A stretch of DNA of 64,000 nt from Punica granatum (taxonomy: Eukaryota; Streptophyta; Magnoliopsida; Myrtales; Lythraceae), in the NCBI RefSeq assembly GCF_007655135.1, contig NW_022204162.1, positions 16,132 through 80,131 of the forward strand, read 5' to 3'. Shown in pieces: positions 44,071-55,070 of the stretch. The notes under the pieces are model-generated. The model saw only the letters and a program-made list of their open reading frames with translations. It did no database searches and had not been told where the DNA came from. The position numbers and the translations under genes were made by a program. How positions within the stretch are numbered: position 1 is the first letter of the stretch; every line of letters starts with the position of its first letter.

Positions 44071-44389
44071 CCTGAGACGTTGACGAGTCGGGTAGCGGTG
44101 TGACGCCAGTGGTAATCACCTGGATTCCAAGAATGTGTAAGGAAAGACACCGATATCTCAAAAAATTTAAGTAAAATGACAAAATGTATGAGATGCATGA
44201 GCTTTCAAAACACTAATGTCATTACATTGATTAGCTCCAAGTCCCATGGTTTTACAAAATAGAACATTCGAAAGAAAAGAAAGGAACATAAACGTAAAGC
44301 CGACATCCCTTTGCGCTCGGTGGCCGCTCGAAAGTGGCGTGGGCCCGAGCGAGGGCAAAAATGGGTGCGTGAATCTGAGCCAACCCGCT
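44071..44389 (-). other. Spacer between ORF1 and gag of element B
   Basis: Matches A (about 52648-52950) closely, including CATTACATTGATT and CCAAGTCCCATGGTTTTAC, and not C. The switch from C-like to A-like sequence therefore lies within ORF1 or just past it. Confidence 0.65.
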
Positions 44390-45770
44390 CTAAAGCTCTC
44401 TGTGGTCAGTGAGTTCCGCGTGAACATCCGCAAGCTCACAACGGAGTCGATCTCTCTTCTTTGATGGACTGCAACTCTGTGTGCATGACTCCTTGGACTG
44501 AGCACTCCGCGTCTGGAACGTTTGCATGCAGTGTGCGGGGAATCCGTGGCAAACGTCGTCGACGAACGGGTGTGAGTCCCTGCGGATGGAATTGCGCCAC
44601 ATATGCTACGGTAGCTGAGAAAGCTCGTTCGTCGTCGGTAGGGTGCCCCGGGAAATAGAGCTCTTGAACGGTGCGCGTGTTCCATAGATGTTCAACTTCT
44701 CTAATCCGCAAAACTCTATCTGGAAGTAAAGTTACAATATCCGTCCACGTGAAGCGGTGGGTAGTGCGATCTGCCTCCCTAGGAATATCCTGTAAGCCGC
44801 CAAGTTGTCTGATGACTCGGGCTGGGAAAACAAGTGTGCTCCCTAAGTGACTGATCAGAGGGAGTCCTATGATTGTAGGACATCCAATGGTCATGGGACC
44901 ACCGGGATTCCAGCGAGCAGCCCACGAAAACTCTGCCGGGGTGAGTCTCTTGAAGAACTAGATCCAGTCAGTGTAGTCGCGATCGGAGGGCCGAAACACT
45001 TGAAGTAGGCGAGCGATGAGCGAACGCTTGTCAGTGATGGGGGAAAAGGGATGTGATGAACAGAATGGCCTGATGTGTCCGAGGAGCCAAATCTGAAGAA
45101 GATGCGGAGCTCCTCTCATTTTACCACGTCGAACCTCTCGTACATAGTCAAGAGACCGAATGGTCTCATCCAAGACGGCTTCTACATAACTATGGCCCCC
45201 TACCACTTGGAGGACGACTTGGGCCAGTGCCCCGTCTATGAGATTCGACGAGTGGGGGAACAGGATGGTCCCGAAGATGAGCAAGAGGAACCCGTGACAG
45301 GCGTCACGCTGGTATGATTCCTCCCTGGCATTGAGAGAACGAGCATGTATGAAGTCTATGAGCCATGCGGTCCTAATGCTATACTCCCGCCCATGTTGAA
45401 GTTCAAGACGAATTTCTTCGTCGCGGAGATCTAAGAGGATGGCGAGTCTACTCTGTATTGTGGCGAACTGGTTGGGCACCACGATGTCGAAGGTCGGCGC
45501 GGGTCGCTGAATGAGCACCGCGTACTCCTCTACTGTAGGAGCCAGCTCTGACCCCTGAAAACTGAATACAGCCCGCTGAATGTCCCAATAACTAATAGCA
45601 GCTTCAAGTAGGGTCCAGTCAATGGGGGAATCAGCGAGTAATGGCAAGTCTCCTATGATGAGCCGAAGGAATGCACGGTCAACTGGGTGGAATGTGTTCC
45701 AGAGGCGAGTAATGTCCGCGGATGGCATGATGACGTCATCGAGTCTGAGACAGGGATGCGAGCGATCCAT
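44390..45770 (-). pseudogene. Element B ORF1, C-like, with stops, a frameshift and a lost end
   Basis: Start MDRSHPCLRLDDV at 45770. It resembles C's ORF1 more than A's over the globular part (SADITRLWN, IVVPNQFATIQSRLAILL). TAG replaces a CAG codon after DWI (about 44957), ending the first open piece at 44958. The frame then resumes to a small deletion near 44460 (EERST in place of ERDRLR) and a second TAG in place of CAG after HREL. The last ~30 coiled-coil residues are missing, with A-like spacer joined in their place. Confidence 0.88.
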
Positions 45771-46356
45771 CCTTACCTAGATGGGGGAGATGTCGGCTTA
45801 ACATTTTTAGGATCAAATCAATATAATGTCCTAGGTTTTTCGAAAAAATGTATGCAGTGCGGAAAGATAAACTATAGTTGTGTTCTTTACAGTATACATC
45901 GCTCTTTCTTATAAAAACAACAAAAATGCCCGTCCTAAAAAAAACTACGGGCTCACTCAAGGACTCGACTTGGGGTCGGTTGACGGCATGGAGGTAAAAA
46001 TTGGTCCAGCATGACGGTCCCTGTGTATGCATGGTTTTCGGTGCTACTGGGAGAACCGCTAACTAGGGATGGGGGCTCCCGACTCAAGGGTGTCAATTCC
46101 TTGAAATCGAGCGGGGATCTTTGGGGGCCTAATCGACGGTCCAACCGTGCGACGTACCCTTACTCGGAACCCCTATTTAACCTATGCTCCGATTACCGGT
46201 CGTGGGACGCGACCCATAGGTACCTAGAAGCTAGTATGATATGCAATGCATGTGCGGGAAATAAAAGTGCATTAAGTAGATAAGCGGGAAATGCGGAAAG
46301 CGGTAAATAAACAAGCAAACAAAGCAAGCGGGAACGAGCCCGAACCCTCTAAGTGT
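45771..46356 (-). other. Element B leader with conserved stem-loop
   Basis: Leader between PBS and ORF1. Block 46011-46125 is highly conserved with A and C. The stem at 46081-46112 keeps pairing through G-U exchanges relative to C, with loop AATTGACAC. No gene otherwise. Confidence 0.7.
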
Positions 46357-46374
46357 TCCCCAGTGGAGTCGCCA
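46357..46374 (-). other. Element B primer binding site
   Basis: Reverse complement reads TGGCGACTCCACTGGGGA, three bases from the LTR end, identical to A and C. Confidence 0.9.
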
Positions 46375-46377
46375 AGC

Positions 46378-49300
46378 TGTGCGCACCCGAATTTAATCTC
46401 GTCGGGGCACGCATGCGCGAGCCTAAGCAAACGCGGCTTGGGAGTGTCCACCTTCCCGGGGATGCGCGACGGACGCACGTGAGAAGGAGTCGCCACTTGC
46501 CATTTTACTACCCGAAGGTCGAGGGCCGGCAAGTTACCCGGGTCTAGGGGTACGGGGTACACCTAAATGCTAAGGCAATGGTCGTACGGAACCGAAAATT
46601 CCGAATTCGGGGGTTCTATTACGTGCGGGCCTATATCCCGCACGCCCTTTCGGTACTCTAGCTTGCTAGGCTTGTCATTTTGTTTATTTACCACGTGATT
46701 TAGAGTTGTGCTCGACTCGCCCGTTTTGACTTCGTAAATTCAATGAATCGATTGAGTTGGGCCAAGAATCCGAAGGATGAGTAGGCTCGTGAGTCAAGGA
46801 ATCGGTTCGCTATCTTAGCGTTACAGTTCATCGAACCGTGATGGTCGATTCCCTGCGCGAACCGAGACCGCGAGTATTCGAGCTTACTCATCCTTTGGTG
46901 ATGATAGACCAACCTAACCGATTCTACACTCGGACCTCTTGTTCACCGATCGGGGATCCTTACAAGTATATGAATAAATGTACAAATAAGATCCTCACAA
47001 CGTACACTCGAATAATTGCAGAATACAACTGAATGAAATAAATGGATCCCGATCGGTTTACATTGGGCCAATATTCCACTCCGGCTCACCGTGTGTTTTG
47101 AATAACCGATAAACAAATTAAGGCAAAGCGGGCTCAAGGAGCCGGGGGTCGGGTCCAATCGAACCGACGGTTTGCAGGAGAACCGATTAATTCCCACTGT
47201 AACCGTTGGACCGATCGAGCTCCCGGGTGATATCTAAACACGTTTCACGCGCTCGATCCGAATCCGCCTTCCACTTAGGCCGTATTCGGAGTGTGACGGT
47301 GAATTGAGGCTAGATCCCATCCCGCACTCGGGTTGCACGCGCTCGGTGAGTTAAGAGGCGTTGGACCTCGTGTTCGGTGATTTGGGCGTTGGGCCCCGTG
47401 CAATACGTGACCTATGGGTTCGGGCCCGCACCGTAATAAATCATCAAAAGCAAGAATAAAACAGAAGAAAACTGATATAACTGACACAATATAGAAAGCA
47501 ACTGACAACAAATGATAAGTGTTAGTGGATACAGACGAATTGCGTATTAGGCCGAATGTACGTGATTTAATCAGTTATTAGCCGGGGTTGATTAACAAAC
47601 AATGTATCTAACCTAGGCAAACATAGATGGCGGATTAGGATGAGGTTCTAAGCCGATTACATGTGTGTGTTTGTTTTAAGACGCTTATTCAGTTAAATGT
47701 CACCGTGGCTTCACCGATTTAGCCAAACTCGTGTTTTGACTCTAAAATGGAATCTATCATTCCGCCTATCCATTATCTAGTGTTTGATTAAGTCGAATGT
47801 ACGGTTAATCCAATTGTTCGTGTTTTGTAACTGAAATAAGATACTCCCCACCGAATCTATGATAGAAAGAAAGAAACACCGAAAACGAACGAAATGGACC
47901 ACGCGAATGAAACTCGCACCCGAACGGGTTGTCCTTTCTCGTTCATAGCTCTATATGTTTCCAACTCCCTAAAGCCTAGGGTATCGGTGAATCACGGAAT
48001 GACGACTATGCCCTTGGATAATAAAATTGTAATGTTCGTGTATAAATTGGAGGTCGTATTACGTGAAGGAGTCTAAGAAGGATTCTCGTGCCGCGACTCG
48101 GGCCGCCTGAAATCGGGCCCGGACTCGAGTCATGGCACGTGAGTACTCCCTAGACAACAATCCTATTCGCGTTACGCGACCCGGTATTTTAAAATTGTGG
48201 ATTTTTTAATGGAAAAGGGCATTCACGCCGTTCCGTAAATCATCGATGCGTTTACAAGTTAATGACCAATTTACCCAATTATTTATTCCGAATGATTTAA
48301 TTAATCAAATGATGCGTCCCCTTTCTCGTTTGTGGAATGGTTTAGTGATTGAGGAGTTAAACCTTGATTATTATGGGCTAATGAGATGATTGTTCGGGGT
48401 TAATGCGCCTAACATGTAAATTAATCGTGAAGCTAACGATTTAAACAAAAAATATAATTGCAATCAATTCCAAGAATTGGTTTTAATCGTTTCTTGCATG
48501 CGTAAGATGCCAAACATAATAAGAACACACACATTTACAAAGTCGATGCCACCATGGTCTTGGAATCACAAATAAACATGCAATACAAACACAAACATGA
48601 TATATAATGGAATCAATAAAATGGCATCGGCACGAAAAACGAGGTAAATCGTAAACGTAATAAACATGAAAACAGAGTTGGATCAGGGTCAAGGGGTCTA
48701 TTTTGGATCTAGGTTCAGTTTGGAGAGGGTTAAATTAGACCAAAAAAAACAGTGTGATCTGATTTGTCGAATATACGAAAAGTTCGGTAAATAATTTTTA
48801 TTTGGAGTTTCAGCGCCCATAAAAATATGAACTTTTGTGTGGAAGCTTAAAATAACATCAGGAATGTGTGGTAAAAATTTCAGTTCATTTTGAAGTCGGA
48901 TGGTTCGCGAGATCTATCAAAATCAGACCGGAAACACCGAAATAACGGGTAAACATTTTTTATCCGGAGATCCAGTGCACAGAAAATTCTGAAATTTTGT
49001 ATGGGAACTTAAAATAACATCAAGTGCCTGTGGTAAAAATTTCAGCTCATTTCGAACTCGGATGGTTCACGAGACGTATCAAAATCTGGCCGAGAATACC
49101 GAAATAACGGGTAAGCATTTTTTTATCCAGAGATCCAGTGCACAGAAAAATCTGAAATTTTGTATGGGGACTCAAAATAACATCAAGTGTCTGTGATAAT
49201 AATTTCAGCTCATTTAGAACTCGGATGGTTCACGAGACATATAGAAATCTGGCCGAGAATACCGAAATAACGGGTAAACATTTTTTATCCAGAGATCCGG

Positions 49301-51623
49301 CGCCCAGAAAAATCTGAAATTTTATGTGGGGACTTAAAATAACATCAAGAGTCTGTGGTAAATATTTCAGCTCATTTCGAAGTCGGATGGTTCACGAAGT
49401 TGCTCAAGGGCCAAACCCGGGATTTAAGGAAAATCATGCGAAATGAGCCCCTAACACCCCATATCAAACAAATATCAAAGAACCTAGCTTCTCTAAGTCA
49501 TAGAGGAGTCTTACCTAGCCTCGGAACATGAGGAAGGAGTCGGAGAAGTGGCCGTGGGAGTCGCAAGACTCGGCTTGAAGTCGCGGAAGTGAGCAATCCG
49601 AGAGAAAACAGCCGCGGCTAGTCTCGGGAGAACGGCTTGGCACGCGAGCTCCGGGCACGGCACGGTGCGGGGTCGGGCTCGTTGGGCTCCTAAGAGACGG
49701 ATCTAGATGGCCGTGGGCAGCCCCAAGCGTGCCAAAGCCTAAATGAACCCGAAAGTGTGAGAGAAAGTTCGGTAAAAATGAATGGAACCCGGTATGGGGG
49801 AAACAAGTGAACGGTGGTTGTGCACGGTTGATCGGCCCTCGGATCGTGACCACCTTTTCACGAGAGAGGGTGAGGGTGGTGAGGAACCCTTTGAACGTGA
49901 TGGCACGACTCTCCGAAGTCGTGGGAAGAAACGGCACGTCGTGAAGCTCGGTATCACACGGGTGACGTTATCGGGACCCGACTCTCTTCACGGCTGGAAC
50001 ACGATGATGGAGGCCTCAAATGGAGAATCTAAGCCCGGAAATGGACTTAGGGGGTGGAAAATATGTAGGCTAGGGAGTTTGGTGATTTTTGGTTTAAGTC
50101 GGGTCGGGTGGTTACCGGAATACCGGGTGGTTTTCCTGCGGTTTTGGCCGGTTTCGGCCTTGGCAAGGGGTGGCACGAGCTATGGGAGTGGGCTGAAAGT
50201 TGAGAGGATTTTAGAGAGAAGTTGGCTTGAGAGAGAGTGAGAATGAAGAAGTGATTAAGTCTAATGATGAAAGGGAACTTATAGGGAGCTCTAACGGTGT
50301 GATTAAGTGAAGTTAAGTGTGGTTAAAAGGGCTTAAACATGGGCTGCCGAAATTAGAGGGGCATTGATGAGGGGAAAATGTCATGTTGAGTGTAGGGGAA
50401 GCAAGAGGAGTGATGGGTGTGATGGATGGATAATGGGAGGTGATGGATGTGAGTGTGTAAGAGGAAGTGATGGGTGTAAGAGCCAAAATTCAAATTGTGT
50501 GGAGGGGGGCTTTGGAGCCGACGGTGGAAGGGGAGGAGCCGACGGCTTGGGGCTGTCCATTCGAGCCGAGGGTTGAGCCGTGGCTTGGGATTGAGCCGCG
50601 GCTTGATGGCTTGGCTTGGCTAGGCTGTGGGTCCCATTCGGTTGAGAGAAAAGCCGGGAAATGCTTGAAACTTAATTGAGCGCGCGTCCGATCTCCGATG
50701 TCCAATTAATTTATGGATTTGGAATGCTTGAATGACGAGGATTTGAATGAGCTTAATATCGCCATGCGTCGTGTGGACGAACGTTCGGGCGACTCGACGC
50801 CTCGAGAGTCGGTTTTTGCCTCGTTTGGACATTCGGAGTGGAGTTTAGTGCCCCTCGACCCCCGATTGACCTTTGTGCTTCCTATCATTCATTTTGACGA
50901 TCCTTTTGCCCCGTGAGGGATTGTTGGCTCGTCATCCTCGATCGGGGACCGTTGGCTCGGGGAGACCTAAGGACCTTGACCGGGATTTTCTCGGCGTGCC
51001 CTGAATGCCTTGAGGTGCTTGGAGATTATTGTGAGGTACTCAGAGATCCTCGTGGTCTCTGCTTTCCGTGGAAATACTCGAAGGCTCGCTGGGAGGCGTT
51101 CGTGACCACTGAAACGTACTTCGGGAGACTGAGCCGGACTCCGGAAGGTTGTCTGAAGCTTGTTCCCCGGCCCTGGTGGTCCCCGGGTGCCTGTAGGCCC
51201 GTTTTGAGGGGCCGCTTGCTAGTCAGTAGGGCGAACCCGGGAGCTATGTCAGAAAAGGCGTCCGTGGGGGATCGGGGTGTCCCGGCTCAAGCAGGATGTC
51301 CCGGAAATGCGTCCGGACGCGTGATTGGTTGTTTTGGCACTGAGGAGGATTTTTGGAGCCCCCATATTGGGCACCTTTCGATGCTTCGGTGACTCAGTGA
51401 TGAATAGTGCCACAGTGCCGGCTCCGCCGTCTTCGGGATTCCTCGTTCGTCTGTTCTTCTGACTGCTCTCTTCCGTCTCTCTCAGTGGATTGTGCTCTTC
51501 TCTTACTGTCCCTGACCTCGTGCCTGCCCATTGGCTTCCGATTGCCGGGTGATGAATAATGCCCCGGGCCTCGGTTGGGGATCCTCGCATGGGGAGCCGG
51601 GGGGCCAAAATGGGGTGCTGACA
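46378..51623 (-). repeat. Element B 5' LTR (5246 bp)
   Basis: Minus strand from TGTCAGCACCCC at 51623 to GGTGCGCACA at 46378. Nearly identical to 28670-33589 apart from two extra 163-bp units. It has an intact hairpin at 46622-46644 (CGTGCGGG, loop CCTATAT, CCCGCACG). No gene is seen. Confidence 0.95.
48868..49355 (-). repeat. Three 162-163 bp tandem units in element B 5' LTR
   Basis: Units start at 48868, 49030 and 49193, each with GTGGTAAAAATTTCAG (or a variant) followed by TCGGATGGTTC and ACCGAAATAACGGGTAA. The 3' LTR has one unit. The 326-bp length difference equals exactly two units. Confidence 0.9.
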
Positions 51624-51628
51624 GAGTG
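51624..51628. repeat. Right target site duplication of element B (GAGTG)
   Basis: Matches 28665-28669; A's gag resumes here. Confidence 0.95.
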
Positions 51629-52644
51629 GATGACGAATTCCTCGTATTCCCAATACTGCAGCATCTTCCTCGGTAATGGCGGAGGTGGTGGCGCGGATCC
51701 GTCGTGCCTTCATAGGTCTTGAACTCTGGAACCTTGAACTTCGGGGGCAGACGCATGTCCGGGAATAGGCTACAGTCGCCGTAGCGGGTGTTGGGGTGAA
51801 CGTCGTTCGCTTGCAGGGCCCGTATAGTTTCCTCCACTCGCTTCAGCCTACGCTCCTGTTCAGCGTCGGCCTCGGGGAAGAAGTGCGTCGGTGAGGCGAG
51901 TTGGGCCGCATGAGTCGGCGTGCCCGGTTCGTGGAAGGTGGTGTTTATGGGGGGCGGTGCCTAGTAGGAGAGGCCGACGTGAGGCTACAGAGTCGGATAA
52001 GGAGGGAGCTCCGTGGCTTGAGGATGAGTTGGAGCAGGTGCGGTGGTTGCCGGGAAAACCGTCGGCGGGGGCGCCGTGTAGATCATAGCTGGAGCCGGTA
52101 TGGAAACAGGTGGAGGTGCAGACAGGATGTGCTCCGCGGACAGGAAGGCAACCGGTGGAAGAGGGACTACCGAAGGGGCCGGCGGTGGCGGAAATTGACT
52201 TGTGAAGGGGTGGACCGTGGACGTATACAGCGTTGGTGGTGCGTTAGCTTCAACGTTCTCCGGGGCTTGGGTCGGTGGAGCCCACGGGGTTGGATCGACT
52301 GTTGGTCCCGGTCCCGGGGGAGGAGTAGAACTCGAGGAGGCCCGGTTAGGTCCTCTGAGCAAGGCGAGCAGCTCCGCCATATTAGTGGCCATTTGGTTGA
52401 CCGTGCCCTCGAGGGCCGCAATGCGGGCTTGGTCATTGGTGGCGGTGGATGTTGGTGAGGCCGGTGGGAGAGGCGCCCCTGAAGGTGCCGGGGGCGGGAG
52501 ATGCGTCGGAAGGGCGCCGGAGTATGCCGGGAGTACGCCTGCGGGAGTAGGAGGGGGCAAAGCGTGTGTCTGCGGTGGTTGAGAGAGGGTCGGGACCGAA
52601 GGGTTGACTTCTTCGGAAATATCGACGTGGTCTCCTTCCGCAAT
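51624..52644 (-). pseudogene. gag-pro: Element A gag, N-terminal part, start codon lost
   Basis: Homologue of the first third of B's gag. The expected ATG reads ATT at 52642-52644 (B has ATGGCGGAAGG, A has ATTGCGGAAGG). TAG codons appear at 51985-51987 and 51961-51963 where B has CAG (Gln), and one A is missing near 51667 (HYRGR in place of HYRGK), shifting frame just before the B insertion. Domains: Pro-rich N-terminus with LEGTVNQMATNMAELLALL, and the beginning of the gag domain (PDMRLPPKFKVPEFKTYEG, DPRHHLRHY). Confidence 0.9.
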
Positions 52645-52963
52645 CCTGAGACGTTGACGAGTCGGGTAGCGGTGTGACGCCAGTTGTAATCACCTAGATT
52701 CCAAGAATGTGTAAGGACAGACACCGATAACTCGAATGAAAAGTGCGGGATTAAGTAAAATGACAAAATGTATGAGATGCATGAGCTTTCAAAACACTAA
52801 TGTCATTACATTGATTCGCTCCAAGTCCCATGGTTTTACAAAATAGAATATTCAGAAGAAAAGAAAGGAACATAAACGTAAAGCCGACATCCCTTTGCGC
52901 TCGGTGGCCGCTCGAAAGTGGCGTAGGTCCGAGCGAGGGAAAAAATGAGTGCGTCTACTAATC
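52645..52963 (-). other. Spacer between ORF1 and gag of element A
   Basis: Non-coding; matches B's spacer. No gene seen. Confidence 0.6.
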
Positions 52964-54463
52964 CTAAGGATGGGCGAGGTTGCGCGCCCTCTTGTGCACT
53001 CGATCCAACTCCACATCCAAGCGGGCCATCTCCCGGTCTAAGTGTGCGACCCGGGCGCGTGCTCGAGTCAACTGTGTCTGAAGCTCTCTATAGTCCGCGA
53101 CCTCTGCGTGGGAGTCAACAAGCTCGCAACGAAGCCTATCCCGTTCCTCCCTGATGGCCCGTAGCTCTGCGTACATGGCCGCTCGGGTGGAACTTTCGGC
53201 TTCGGGGGCGAGGGTGGATGTAGCGCGGGAAGTCGAGGCGGCCTGAGACCGTTGAGGCGGTGTCGATCCTTGCGGGTGGAACTGGGCCACGTATGCTGAG
53301 GTGGCAGAGAATGCTCGTTCCTCGTCGGTGGGGTGCTCGGGGAAGTACAGGCGCTGTATGACACTAGCGTCCCGTTGGCGACGGATCTCCCGAATCTGTA
53401 GGAATCTATCGGGGGCCGTGGATGTGGAGTCGGCCCATTGGAGGCGGAAAGGTAGGCGGTCCGCCTCGGCGGGAATGTCCTGTAAGCCGCCGAGTTGTCT
53501 GATTACTCGGCTGGGAAATATGAGGGTGCTTCCCAAGTGGCTGAGAAGGGGGACTCCCACAATTCCGGGACATCCCGTGATCATGGGGCCGCTGGGATTC
53601 CATCGGGCGACCCATAGGAACCGTGAGGGCGTCAGCTCGCGCCAAAAGCGCCTCCATTTTGAGAAACTATGCTCGGGAGGTGGGATAACTGGTACCAAGC
53701 GCTCGATCAACGAGCGCTCGTCGGCAATGTAGGAGAACGGATGTGATGAACAAAAGGGGCGGATATGAGCTAGAAGCCAAATCTGTAGCAAGTGCGGGGA
53801 TCCTCTCATCCTTCCGCGCCGAACCTCCCTAACATAGTCAAGAGACCGAACGGTCTCGGCTAACAAAGCCTCCACATAACTATGGCCTCCCACCGCTTGG
53901 AGGACGACTTGGGCTACAGCCCCGTCGATGAGGTTCGGCGAGTACGGGAAGAGGAGGGTGCCAAAGACCAAGAGCAAGAATCCATGGCAAGCGTCGCGCT
54001 GATAGGAAGCCGTTGTAGGCGTCATGGCGCGGAGGAGCGTCCAATCAGAGAGCCATGCAATCCGGATGCCTTGGTCCCACCTCTCGTGAAGCTCCTCGTG
54101 GATGTCTTGAGCAAGTATGTGGAGGAGATTGGATTGCTGACCCTGGATGGTTGTGAACGGATTAGGCACGAAGATGCCGTGGATCGTGGACGTAGGCCTT
54201 TGGACGAGTGCCGTGTACTCCTCGATCGTGGGGGCCAACTCCGTCCCCTGGAAGTTGAATACCGCATGCTCAGGATCCCAAAGTTCGGCGGCAGCCCTCA
54301 GGAAGATCCAGTCCACCGGGGTGTCGGTGAACATGACCATGTCTCAGATGATGCCCTGGATGAATGCGTGGTCCACCGGTCGGAGAGTCCTCCAGATGCG
54401 CATGATGTCCTGCCTTGGCGGCGTGATTGCTTCGAGTCTAAGACCGGGAGCCGGGCGGTCCAT
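52964..54463 (-). pseudogene. Element A ORF1, full length but with one stop codon
   Basis: Start MDRPAPGLRLE at 54463; full length 499 codons, against 498 in C. Codon 40 (54344-54346) is TGA, probably from CGA. The rest is open. Shared blocks with B and C: YQRDACHGFLLL, GGHSYVEA, RSLDYVRE, SPHLLQIWLLAHIRPF, SHLGSTLIFPSRVIRQLGGLQDIP, YFPEHPTDEERAF. Residues about 420-495 form a charged coiled coil. The N-terminal third is distinctly unlike B and C. Function unknown. Confidence 0.9.
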
Positions 54464-55049
54464 CCTTACCTAGATGGGGGAGATGTCGGCTTAACATTTT
54501 TAGGATCAACTCAATGTAATGTCCTAGGTTTTTCGAAAAATGTATGCAGTGCGGAAAAGTAAACTATAGTTGCGTTCTTTACAGTGTACATCGCTCTTTC
54601 TTATAAAAACAACAAAATGCCCGTCCTAAAGAAAACTACGGGCTGACTCAAGGACTCGACTTTGGGTCGGTTGACGGCATGAAGGTAAAATTGGTCCAAC
54701 ATGACGGTCCCTGTGTATGCATGGTTTTCGGTGCTACTGGGAGAACCGCTAACTAGGGATGGGGGCTCCCGACTCAAGGGTGTGAATTCCTTGAAATCGA
54801 GCGAGGATCTTTGGGGGCCGGTTCGGTGGCATAGCCGACTCGATCCATTCCCTTACTCGGAACCTCTGACTAACCTAGCTTCCTATATTGGTGCCCGTGG
54901 GATGTCGGACAAGGTGCCTAAGAAGCTAGTATAATGTGCAATGCATGTGCGGAAAATAAAAGTGCGTAAAGTAGATAAGCGGAAATGCGGAAAGCGGTAA
55001 ATAGACAAGCAAACAAACAAGCGGGAACGAGCCCGAACCCTCTAGGATA
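54464..55049 (-). other. Element A leader with conserved stem-loop
   Basis: Leader matching B closely. The conserved block is at about 54701-54815; the stem at 54771-54803 has loop AATTCACAC. No gene otherwise. Confidence 0.7.
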
Positions 55050-55067
55050 TCCCCAGTGGAGTCGCCA
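55050..55067 (-). other. Element A primer binding site
   Basis: Reverse complement reads TGGCGACTCCACTGGGGA, identical to B and C. Confidence 0.9.
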
Positions 55068-55070
55068 AGC

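Larger units (their letters stand above)
28670..51623 (-). mobile_element. Element B: complete but RT-deleted Tat/Ogre retrotransposon, 23.0 kb
   Basis: Full-length on the minus strand: 5' LTR 46378-51623, PBS, leader, ORF1, gag-pro, intron, truncated pol, stem-loop array, 3.5-kb minisatellite, PPT, 3' LTR 28670-33589, with GAGTG duplications. Its LTRs, gag-pro and integrase are close to A, so B and A belong to one family, but ORF1 is closer to C's. It lacks most of RT and both RNase H domains. The near-identical LTRs imply a recent insertion. Confidence 0.96.
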
